Shown: positions 1 through 5,734 of the stretch, in pieces
Numbering within the stretch: position 1 is the stretch's first letter
Layout: every line of letters starts with the position of its first letter
Assembly: GCA_964488685.1 (NCBI GenBank)
Contig: CAZAVY010000078.1
Span: 1 to 14,199 of the forward strand
DNA length: 14,199 nucleotides
Origin: GCA-001735895 sp964488685
GTDB taxonomy: Bacteria; Pseudomonadota; Gammaproteobacteria; GCA-001735895
Direction: 5' to 3'
The notes under the pieces: model-generated
What the model saw: only the letters and a program-made list of their open reading frames with translations
Database searches by the model: none
Told to the model about the DNA's origin: nothing
Translations under genes and position numbers: made by a program

Positions 1-639
1 TGATCGGCGCCGCGTAGCAGCAGATCAATACGCATGGCTTTAACTATGTCTCTTTACACTGTCCCCGGTTTTAGTAAATTTGGGTAAGCTGTTAAAACTA
101 TCGGAGGTAAGCTCGCAAACCGTTTTGATTTTGCCCACCTCTGCCGCTGATTTGATACTGCAAAGTTCGAGCAGGAGTAACGCACAGTCGATAATTTCGG
201 TGCTGCCAAGCTCGTCCACCAATTGCTGAAAATCTTTTGCAGGCATGCGCAGGTGGCTTTCAATGCCGATTGGCACGCCAACACGACCAAACCGTTTGGG
301 CAATTCATCGATAGTCGCGGCTAAAAGTGATATACCATCGTCACCCGGTTGCGGCGAGGACCAGGCACGTACGTCGTCGATCCAGGTGTCCTGCATGCCA
401 ATCACTCCGATCGTAGGGATCACCGCAATTGGCTTACCCTGCAGTGGTACCAGCAAAAACCAGGGGCGAGTCGGACTCAACCAGAACTGGGTAAAAAAAC
501 CGCTGAAGTAGCGTACATTGGGTTCGGTAGTCAACAACATGGCGTCGATCTCAAGCTCGCGCATCAATTGTTGGGCACGTTCGGTACGTCGCTCAAACTC
601 CACTTCGGAGAAACCACGGATCGAAGTGTTAACTGCCAT
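1..639 (-). pseudogene. M24 creatinase/Xaa-Pro peptidase-like protein (DddP-like), N-terminal part, frameshifted and cut by the window edge
   Basis: The ATG at 639 opens 199 codons that read as the N-terminal creatinase-fold domain of M24 metallohydrolases (Xaa-Pro peptidase, creatinase and DMSP-lyase DddP relatives), with typical strings such as MLLTTEPNVRYFSGF and a conserved helix around residues 160-185. The frame stops at 40 with an atypical tail (VKRHS). Removing one A from the run at about 54-56 restores a frame that continues RDIVKAMRIDLLLRGAD to base 1, which is what follows in this family. So the gene carries a one-base insertion, or there is a sequencing error at that A run. The metal-binding catalytic domain lies outside the window. 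Known for the family: cleavage of Xaa-Pro, creatine or DMSP-type substrates; which one applies here cannot be told from the N-terminal half. Confidence 0.75.
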
Positions 640-762
640 TGATACCTCTGATAAAATTGATTACCCGTCTACCCGGCCACTAATGTTTCGAGCTCGATAT
701 CGACAACAACCAGTTTGCAGACGCGGGAAAGCTATCGAAACTAAACCAGTCGTAACTCTCGT

Positions 763-791
763 AAAAAAGGGGCAGTAAAACTACCCCTTTT
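763..791 (-). terminator. Rho-independent terminator, minus strand
   Basis: Read on the minus strand this is AAAAGGGG, an 11-nt loop region that can extend the stem by two pairs, then CCCC followed by six T. It is a good intrinsic terminator for transcription arriving from the right, i.e. from the substrate-binding-protein remnant that ends at 1018. It is also partly symmetrical (A run on the other side), so it may work both ways. The rest of 640-814 contains no gene that I can see; it is the upstream region of the M24 remnant. Confidence 0.65.
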
Positions 792-814
792 CAATACTAC
801 CGTGACAATCCCTG

Positions 815-1024
815 TGCCCAGGAGTCTGTCGGACTTAGGATAAATCTACTGCGGAAAAGGCATTTTGGCCAGATTTTCCTATCCAATTCGTTGAATATGA
901 GTGACTATACCCACAGCATTCGCTTCGCTCATGGGGCAGGCTCTTCGCCTCATTCGATAGAAAAATCTGACTCAAAATGCCTTTCCCTCGCTACGACACC
1001 CTAAGTCCGACAGACTCCTAGGCA
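815..1024. mobile_element. MITE-like palindromic element, about 210 bp, non-coding
   Basis: The ends form a 25-nt inverted repeat with one mismatch: 815-839 (core AGGAGTCTGTCGGACTTAGG) against 1000-1024. A second inverted pair lies inside: about 854-883 against 956-985 (core AAAATGCCTTTCC at the right and its near-complement at the left). No ORF of note lies between, so this is a non-autonomous miniature inverted-repeat element or a very large palindromic hairpin. The outer 4-5 bases may belong to flanking sequence rather than to the element, because the right end overlaps the end of the substrate-binding-protein remnant. I see no clear target duplication and cannot name the parent transposon family. 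Confidence 0.75.
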
Positions 1025-1799
1025 AACCGCCAGCGCTCGGAATTTTTAGCACCGTCGAGTTCCCAGTTGGCACCCACGACTTCAGGCACAGCGAGTCGTT
1101 CGTGCAAGGCCATTACATCGCTCTGGAACAACGGCAGGCAAACCCCGCCTTCATGATGGGCGATCTGTTGCATCTCAACATATTAACCCGACGACAGTGT
1201 ATATCGTATTCAGCCATCAGCGGACCCGCGCATCGACTGCACCGCCAAAACCGGTATCGGCTGCGTGAAACTGGATCTCGAGCGAACTCAATCCTGCTTT
1301 CTTCAAATGGAACCTGGTCTTTTCCGGATCATAATGTCGCTGCGGCAACTCGTCCACAGTGGCACGGTAAATATTGGCCGGGCCGATCGGGTTTAACCGA
1401 GACCACGCCACTCAATATTCCTTTCGCGGCCGACTTGGAATCCTCACCGAGATGGTGATTCAGAGACGCGACTATATCCTCCGAGGTCAGGGATTTGCCA
1501 TTGTGGAATTCTACGCCTTTGCGTATTTTGAAATTCCAGATCCTGGCGTCCGGGCTTGCTTCCCAGCTCTCGGCCAGTTCCGCAGTCAATTCACCACTCG
1601 ACGCTACTTCGGTCGATCCGTTGCGCAGTTGTCCGAACTGCAGACGAATCATGTAAAGGTCGAGAATCTGGCCCGGGTCGAGGACATCGGTGGTTGCGCC
1701 GCCGGTCAGACCGACGCGCAGGCGACCGCCCATTTTAAGTGTTGCAGCTTCGACCTTGTTGAGAATGGCCGATGCAGCGGTCAGCGATACACCCGGCGT
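1018..1799 (-). pseudogene. ABC transporter family-5 (peptide-type) substrate-binding protein, degraded remnant
   Basis: Three frames are needed to read this gene. From 1799 downward, an open frame without its own start gives a Tat/Sec-type signal end (GVSLTAASAILNKVEAA) and, from 1733, the mature N terminus of an SBP_bac_5 protein (GGRLRVGLTGGATTDVLDPG, then WNFKIRKGVEFHNGKSLTSE). Around 1390-1410 the frame changes and most of the central domain is missing. The next frame (1411-1217) holds a C-terminal part (YDPEKTRFHLKKAGLSS, then AADTGFGGAVDA). A third frame from 1173 to the stop at 1018 gives the C-terminal end (HHEGGVCLPLF, VPEVVGANWELDGAKNSERW). Family members are about 500-530 aa and bind peptides or similar solutes in the periplasm. 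About half of the protein remains, with signal-peptide start lost, so it is non-functional. The stop codon lies within the inverted repeat end of the MITE-like element. Confidence 0.8.
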
Positions 1800-1919
1800 T
1801 CAGGGCTACCAGCAAATAAACGCTAGAATACCTGCGAGAAAAACAAGTGCCGGATTAAATGGCGGGATTGGATTTTACTTTTCGGTAAAGCATTTATACA
1901 ATTACTTACAGTAAAGTAA

Positions 1920-1933
1920 TGGCGGAGAGAGAG
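1920..1933 (-). repeat. Copy of the tRNA-Ser 3' end (possible att-like direct repeat)
   Basis: The 14 bases TGGCGGAGAGAGAG are identical to 2769-2782, the CCA end and 3' acceptor strand of the intact tRNA-Ser, and are followed after a 2-base gap by ATTC and AA as in the tRNA T arm. The copy then diverges. The two copies bracket about 850 bp that contain the toxin-antitoxin pair, the pattern left by site-specific integration into a tRNA 3' end. No integrase is present. Immediately left (1901-1920) is a 7-bp inverted repeat ATTACTT/AAGTAAT with a 6-nt loop; no gene is visible in 1800-2038. Confidence 0.5.
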
Positions 1934-2038
1934 ATTCAAAACGCGATTACTACTCGCGTTTTGACCCTTTCGGGGCGCCTGCGGCGGTCCAAATTGCTGA
2001 CGAATGTGTACCTGGCCATACCTGTCATTACACTTGGC

Positions 2039-2377
2039 TTACAGTTTGAGTAATTGATGAAGTGCAGTGGAAACTGCCGATCGATCCTGCTTAGCCAAGG
2101 CCCCAGCCTTTCGAATAACCAGTTTATCACCCAGAGTAAAAAGCTTCATCCTCACCACCGAGGCAGAAGGTAATCCAGCGTCATCCAGACCCTGAATATT
2201 GACATCCAACGGCCAATCCGAGTTGCCGGCGCTGGTAATCATTGCCAACACAGACTGACCCACTTGTTTATTAAAGCTACCCGCGTCAGATAAAACCAGC
2301 GCCGGACGTCGCTTGCTGGTTGTTCTATCAGTAAATGGAAATGGCACCACAACGACATCAAAAGCCTCAAAGGTCAC
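2039..2377 (-). CDS. MazF/PemK-family toxin of a type II toxin-antitoxin system
   Basis: A 112-aa protein matching the PemK/MazF fold: a beta-rich N terminus FDVVVVPFPFTDRT (residues 6-19) followed by KRRPALVLS (22-30), the hallmark segment that carries the conserved basic residues of these ribosome-independent mRNA endoribonucleases, and a helical C terminus. An upstream ATG at 2392 is in frame, but I prefer the GTG at 2377 because relatives begin M-T-F-E-x-F-D and AGAGG lies 6 nt before it. It overlaps the end of the antitoxin gene by 11 bp, so the two are translationally coupled. In the cell it would cut RNA when the labile antitoxin is lost. Length and all recognisable motifs look intact. 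The cleavage site cannot be predicted from this sequence. Confidence 0.85.
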   Translation of the reverse strand: MTFEAFDVVVVPFPFTDRTTSKRRPALVLSDAGSFNKQVGQSVLAMITSAGNSDWPLDVNIQGLDDAGLPSASVVRMKLFTLGDKLVIRKAGALAKQDRSAVSTALHQLLKL

Positions 2378-2597
2378 GATAAGCCTCTTCATCAGCTTCC
2401 GATGTCCACTCGCTCAAGGTGCCTTCAATACTCTGTGCAAATGCAAGATCGATAGGTCTCGCTTTACGGAGATGAACATCATCATCTTCAATGTCAAAAG
2501 CGATTTCATCACCCGCATTCAGATGAAGTAATTCCCGCACAGGCTCAGGAATAGTCGCCTGATACTTTTTGGTTAACTTGCTTGTTGAAGTTTGCAT
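2367..2597 (-). CDS. AbrB/MazE-family antitoxin
   Basis: 76 aa. Residues about 5-40 (KLTKKYQATIPEPVRELL, then GDEIAFDIED) form a swapped-hairpin AbrB/SpoVT/MazE DNA-binding domain; the acidic C-terminal tail (about 50-76, ending SEADEEAYRDL) is the usual flexible segment that blocks a MazF-type toxin. GGAGG lies 6-7 nt before the ATG. The gene is first in a two-gene operon and overlaps the toxin gene, the normal order for mazEF-like pairs. A strong sigma70 promoter and a palindrome immediately upstream indicate autoregulation by the antitoxin or the complex. Nothing in the pair appears degraded, in contrast to the pseudogenes on both sides. Confidence 0.87.
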   Translation of the reverse strand: MQTSTSKLTKKYQATIPEPVRELLHLNAGDEIAFDIEDDDVHLRKARPIDLAFAQSIEGTLSEWTSEADEEAYRDL

Positions 2598-2613
2598 ATT
2601 TGCCTCCTACCAA

Positions 2614-2631
2614 GGTAATACCAGTATTACC
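2614..2631. promoter_or_regulatory. Palindromic operator of the toxin-antitoxin operon
   Basis: GGTAATAC-CA-GTATTACC is a perfect 8-bp inverted repeat between the -10 box and the ribosome binding site of the antitoxin gene, and a further half-site-like ATTACC follows at 2633-2638. Position and symmetry fit the binding site of an AbrB/MazE-type dimer that represses its own operon. Confidence 0.7.
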
Positions 2632-2646
2632 CATTACCTAACAGCA

Positions 2647-2674
2647 ATTATAGCAATTCCTCTCGATTTAGCAA
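2647..2674 (-). promoter_or_regulatory. Sigma70-type promoter of the toxin-antitoxin operon
   Basis: On the minus strand TTGCTA (2674-2669) is followed after 16 bp by a consensus TATAAT (2652-2647). The predicted transcription start lies just upstream of, or in, the palindromic operator. Confidence 0.65.
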
Positions 2675-2768
2675 AATAACAGGTTGATAACTGCGCAACA
2701 GGAAGCGTTCAGGGCAAAAACAACGCATCGCTGCCCGGACGCTTTCCCTTCGGGGGCCTTTTTATGGG

Positions 2769-2856
2769 TGGCGGAGAGAGAGGGATTCGAACCCTCGATA
2801 CGTTGCCGTATACACACTTTCCAGGCGTGCTCCTTCAGCCACTCGGACATCTCTCC
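2769..2856 (-). tRNA. tRNA-Ser (anticodon GGA)
   Basis: The minus strand folds as a complete class II tRNA of 88 nt with encoded CCA: acceptor GGAGAGA paired with TCTCTCC, a long variable arm (TATACGG-CAA-CGTAT region), T arm GGGTTCGAATCCC and an anticodon loop with GGA at 2820-2822. It decodes UCC/UCU. Its 3' end is copied at 1920-1933. The 85 bases to its left (2684-2768) hold only a short C-run/G-run hairpin and no gene. Confidence 0.95.
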
Positions 2857-2899
2857 TGATTCGATTGGTTGCTGTTTCGGATATCAATCCAGAACTGGG

Positions 2900-3370
2900 C
2901 GCGAAGACTACAGGATCATGGTAGTGCTCGCAATATTTTGGTGTACTCACGCTCATGCAACGGCTGTCATTCCGAAGCGTTGGCGCGCCGCATACAGCCA
3001 GTTCCCGCATCGTGTCGAACGCAAACGACCTGTGGGAAATATCTTCCTGCACTAGCGATTGCAGCACCTTGCGGGCATTCGGTCCCATCCGCGAAAGCAT
3101 CGCCCAGCAGAGGTAAAATCTTCGACACGGACATCGGAATTCCCTGAAATTTTACCCCTTATCCAGTCCGGGTCATGCGTCGCAAAACCAGAGCCGGTGA
3201 CGAGGTAATATTCCAGTTTGCCGATACGGGTTGCCGTCAGGTCGCATTCGATCCCGCCGCGCCGGTTGAGCATCTGGGTGTATACCACCGCACCGACAGG
3301 CTGGCTTATATTATTGGCACAGATCCGGGACAACACGATTTCGGCATCCGACCCGGTAACGCGGTACTTG
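2900..3370 (-). pseudogene. Dimethylglycine/sarcosine dehydrogenase-like protein, GcvT-like (aminomethyltransferase) domain remnant
   Basis: Read on the minus strand from about 3370: KYRVTGSDAEIVLSRICANN, then QPVGAVVYTQMLNRRGGIEC, IGKLEYYLVTGSGFATHD and DPDWIR. This is the folate-binding GcvT-like domain of FAD-dependent dimethylglycine or sarcosine dehydrogenases. Near 3095 the frame shifts and continues LSRMGPNARKVLQSLV and AFDTMRELAVCGAPTLR, again in family order, before similarity fades near 2930-2900. There is no start codon, at least one frameshift, and the C terminus is lost, so it is a relic. The family oxidatively removes methyl groups from dimethylglycine or sarcosine and hands the one-carbon unit to tetrahydrofolate. 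The N-terminal side of the same gene appears at 4443-4740, separated by the two-gene cassette and unassigned sequence. Confidence 0.75.
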
Positions 3371-3568
3371 GCCGCGGGTGCAACCCACCTGCAGTGACGC
3401 CTCGATCAGGCTGGCAGATATCTGCCAGATGCCATGATCGGTATAACGGATAACCGGTGTCACCGCGTAGGCGATAACCGCCTGCCGGTATCATGGCTGG
3501 GTTTAACGAGGCCGGGGTTGTGGTTATCAATGGCCAGGAGCGAGGGGCACACAGGATCGAAACGCGGG
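3371..3568. other. Unassigned sequence between cassette and dehydrogenase remnant
   Basis: No intact gene. Several short open stretches exist on the minus strand (for example VIAYAVTPVIRYTDHGIWQI around 3480-3420) that I do not recognise. Right after the stop of the coiled-coil gene there is a GGGTTAACCC palindrome (3567-3576) and, on the minus strand, GTTTCGATCCTGTG (about 3562-3549), which resembles a tRNA T loop but pairs poorly. It may be debris of the cassette insertion or of yet another gene. Confidence 0.3.
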
Positions 3569-3769
3569 TTAACCCTTTGTGAGTTTCTTTTTATTGCCGC
3601 CTTGTATAGACAGACCGATTTCCAGGGCTGTCTCCAGCCGGATGATACGACCGCTTAAATCTTCGATACGTTTTTGCTGATCAACAACGGTCGCTGCCAA
3701 TCCTTCAACTTTTGCATCCATTTTAATAACTCTGGTGATCCCGTCCCACATTTTATCGACGGCGCCCAC
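3569..3769 (-). CDS. Small coiled-coil protein, second gene of a two-gene cassette
   Basis: 66 aa from a GTG at 3769, one base after the TAG stop of the upstream gene, so translation is almost certainly coupled. Residues about 17-55 have a heptad-like pattern of V, L and I (KVEGLAATVVDQQKRIEDL, then GRIIRLETALEIGL), and the protein ends in a lysine-rich tail (GGNKKKLTKG). There is no signal peptide or membrane segment. I do not recognise a named family. Its partnership with a ribbon-helix-helix protein resembles accessory pairs of plasmid mobilisation modules and also toxin-antitoxin operons, but no toxin fold is visible. Function unknown. Confidence 0.65.
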   Translation of the reverse strand: MGAVDKMWDGITRVIKMDAKVEGLAATVVDQQKRIEDLSGRIIRLETALEIGLSIQGGNKKKLTKG

Positions 3770-3770
3770 T

Positions 3771-4046
3771 CTATTTTTTCGCCGCCCTTTCCATTTTCTC
3801 GATACGTTTATTTGATCTGGTTACGAAACTCAATGCCTGGTCAATTGACCTGCTTGCGTTGGTCGTGGCCGTGTTCATTTGATCGATCATCGACTCCAAT
3901 GCCTTCTCATCTTCACCGGGTTGATAATCCCGTGCAGCCAAACGCATAAACTCACTGGTTTTCATGCCGGCTTTTTTAGCCTTGGCGACCACGGTCTTTT
4001 TTTCCACAGGAGTCATTAAAACTGGAATTCTTTCTGTCGCCGGCAT
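3771..4046 (-). CDS. Ribbon-helix-helix protein, MobC-like, first gene of a two-gene cassette
   Basis: 91 aa. Residues 6-12 (RIPVLMT) form the predicted DNA-contacting beta strand, 13-27 and 30-41 the two helices (TSEFMRLAARDY), as in Arc/MetJ-type and MobC-like relaxosome accessory proteins. Residues about 46-91 are a long amphipathic or coiled helix. An in-frame ATG at 4070 exists, but the ATG at 4046 is better: AGGAG stands 6-7 nt before it and the extra residues (MCIFEELE) are encoded by the operator/RBS region. A perfect 11-bp inverted repeat just upstream is a natural operator for such a protein. No relaxase or oriT is seen nearby, so it is either an orphan transcription factor or a relic of a mobilisable element. 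The gene itself looks intact in the middle of a pseudogene. Confidence 0.7.
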   Translation of the reverse strand: MPATERIPVLMTPVEKKTVVAKAKKAGMKTSEFMRLAARDYQPGEDEKALESMIDQMNTATTNASRSIDQALSFVTRSNKRIEKMERAAKK

Positions 4047-4059
4047 TTCTAACTCCTCA

Positions 4060-4116
4060 AATATGCACATGTGCTGTATATGTGCATATTCTACAATATC
4101 AGTCGCATATTGACCA
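4060..4116 (-). promoter_or_regulatory. Promoter and palindromic operator of the ribbon-helix-helix cassette
   Basis: An 11-bp perfect inverted repeat AATATGCACAT / ATGTGCATATT occupies 4060-4070 and 4080-4090 with a 9-bp spacer; the left arm continues into a nested CACATGTG. On the minus strand a possible promoter TGGTCA (4116-4111), 17-bp spacer, TAGAAT (4093-4088) overlaps the right arm, so a bound repressor would block RNA polymerase. Autoregulation by the adjacent ribbon-helix-helix protein is inferred. Confidence 0.6.
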
Positions 4117-4280
4117 GCAGAATCCTGGATAATACGCTACGGTATATTCCTGCACGGACAGTTTAGATTTTGGGCGATGCCGATAGATCGGCCTATCCAT
4201 CTGCAATGACACGGCAGCAGTCTGCCCGGATTATAATCCAACGCCCGCCTGATCGGAACTGCAGCTTCGACAACATCGTG

Positions 4281-4445
4281 CTAACCCCCCGGCAGCTCGA
4301 TATCCCTGGTCGCGAGCACCGCCAGATACTCCTCGATCATCGCGAACAGCTCAAACCGGAAATTGAATTCATGGCCCGAATTGTGCAACTTGCGAAAGGT
4401 TGCACCGGCGCGAGCCGGACTGCCTTTTCTGGTCTTGCACAGCAC
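4281..4445 (-). other. Unrecognised 54-codon open frame, probably a gene fragment
   Basis: A GTG-started frame on the minus strand gives a natural-looking polypeptide (ATFRKLHNSGHEFNFRFELF, then AMIEEYLAVLATRDIELPGG) that is more protein-like than the other frames here. I cannot assign it to a family. It begins exactly where similarity to the dehydrogenase remnant ends (about 4443), so it may be the edge of inserted DNA or the tail of another lost gene. No ribosome binding site is evident. The rest of 4117-4280 contains nothing I can identify. Confidence 0.25.
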
Positions 4446-4740
4446 CGTGACGCTTCAGGATCTGATGCAGCGGACTACGGCGCAGCTCGCGTACCACCTG
4501 GCATTCGCTGCCCGGGTAACGCATCTTGTAGTGATGGGCATAATGCTCGATCGCAAGGGGATACATAAAGGCCCGGGTCGCGTGGTGCGGGGAAAACCGA
4601 CGAATGTCGAGCGGCCACAGGTCCAGACTGGGTTCCCCCCTCAACGATCCATTCTGCAATCATCTCACCCGCACCGCCGCCGGCGGCAATGCCATAGAGG
4701 AATCCGGTCGCACCCATCAGATTATCGAAAAATCGGTAGT
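4443..4740 (-). pseudogene. Dimethylglycine/sarcosine dehydrogenase-like protein, FAD-domain end remnant
   Basis: From about 4740 downward on the minus strand: NLMGATGFLYGIAAGGGAGE followed by MIAEWIVEG, the end of the FAD-dependent oxidoreductase (DAO) domain. After a frameshift near 4640-4655 come GEPSLDLWPLDIRRFSPHHA, then TRAFMYPLAIEHYAHHYKMR and YPGSE, the linker that precedes the GcvT-like domain in dimethylglycine dehydrogenases. Similarity stops at about 4443 (KRHGAV). The FAD-binding N terminus (GxGxxG) is absent. This segment plus 2900-3370 are pieces of one former gene of about 800 codons, now split by roughly 1.1 kb of other sequence. Confidence 0.75.
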
Positions 4741-4944
4741 TCGAATCAGAAACAATAAATAACCCAATGTCGTGCCAGGGAATAATCGCCAAATCCAGGT
4801 ACAAAATCAACAACCCTCGAACAACCTCCCCCGCATAACTGCAGGATTACCGGTAAACACCGCCAGAAAAACAAGCCTGCAACGAAATTCACTAAGTGCC
4901 CCGATATTTTTGGTAACATGCCTTATTTTTCCGAACCTGACAAC

Positions 4945-5715
4945 ATGCTAACCGTTATCTCGCCCGCCAAAACACTCGATTTTGATAGCCCCACGGTAAC
5001 CGATGCGTTTACCCAGCCAGCGCATTTAACCCAGTCTCGCAAGCTGGTGAAACGCCTGCGCCAACTCTCGGCGCCCGATCTGTCCAGGCTGATGGATGTC
5101 AGCAGCAACATCGCCGAATTGAACCAGCAACGTTTCAAAAAGTGGAAAACGCCATTCAAGCCGGAGAACGCCCGCCAGGCAGTGTTCGCCTTCAAGGGGG
5201 ATGCTTATATCGGGCTCGATGCCTATAGCATGACTTCAGACAACATCGATTTTGCTCAGCGGCATTTACGCATTCTGTCGGGTCTGTACGGCCTGTTGCG
5301 CCCACTCGACCTGATGCAGGCCTACCGCCTGGAAATGGGCACCCGGCTGGAAACCGGGCTTGGTAAAAACCTTTACCAGTTCTGGAATGGTCGTATTACC
5401 CGGGCACTGAACCTGGAACTGCGTCAATCGGAATCGAAAATTCTGATCAACCTGGCTTCGAACGAATACTTCAAATCGATAAAACCAAAACTGCTCAAGG
5501 CAAAGGTAATAACGCCGGTTTTCAAGGATTACCACGAAGACAGCTACCAGGTAATCGGTTTTTTCGCGAAAAAGGCGCGCGGTACGATGGCGCGTTTTAT
5601 AATCGACAATCAGATTGACAACCCCGAAATCCTTAAAGATTTCGATCGGGGTGGCTATGCCTATAGCGAATTGCTGTCATGCCCTTCGCAATGGGTGTAT
5701 ACCCGCAGGCAATAG
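4945..5715 (+). CDS. yaaA: Peroxide stress protein YaaA (UPF0246)
   Basis: 256 aa from the ATG at 4945, which matches the usual family start (MLxxISPAKTLDF) and the E. coli length of about 258. An in-frame ATG at 4918 would add nine atypical residues; no strong ribosome binding site supports either. Family signatures are present throughout: ISPAKTLDFDSP near the N terminus, ENARQAVFAFKGDAYIGLDA, LRILSGLYGLLRPLDLMQ, YRLEMGTRL, INLASNEYFKSIKPK and KKARGTMARFIID. Known role: YaaA lowers intracellular free iron during H2O2 stress under OxyR control in E. coli and binds DNA; it is cytosolic. Here it is followed after 19 bp by mltF in the same direction, so the two are possibly co-transcribed. The stretch upstream (4741-4944) shows no other gene. 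Confidence 0.93.
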   Translation: MLTVISPAKTLDFDSPTVTDAFTQPAHLTQSRKLVKRLRQLSAPDLSRLMDVSSNIAELNQQRFKKWKTPFKPENARQAVFAFKGDAYIGLDAYSMTSDNIDFAQRHLRILSGLYGLLRPLDLMQAYRLEMGTRLETGLGKNLYQFWNGRITRALNLELRQSESKILINLASNEYFKSIKPKLLKAKVITPVFKDYHEDSYQVIGFFAKKARGTMARFIIDNQIDNPEILKDFDRGGYAYSELLSCPSQWVYTRRQ

Positions 5716-5734
5716 CCTGCGCACCGGGTAACCG

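Noticed and set aside
1102..1914. Several plus-strand open frames
   Set aside because: They are antisense to the substrate-binding-protein remnant, whose family strings are clear on the minus strand.
2743..2766. Short C-run/G-run hairpin with a T run left of tRNA-Ser
   Set aside because: The stem is only three to four pairs around TTCG and the T run is on the wrong side for the tRNA; not convincing as a terminator.
2762..3100. Continuous minus-strand frame running from the dehydrogenase remnant into the tRNA
   Set aside because: Only the first part (down to about 2930) is dehydrogenase-like; the rest is translated intergenic DNA and tRNA-Ser.
3549..3562. T-loop-like GTTTCGATCCTGTG on the minus strand, tested as part of a tRNA
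   Set aside because: The T stem has two G-T pairs and a mismatch, and no anticodon or acceptor arm can be found; kept only as a weak hint in a finding.
4170..4758. Two plus-strand open frames of about 130 codons
   Set aside because: They lie opposite dehydrogenase remnants and the unassigned frame, have no domain features and no ribosome binding site.
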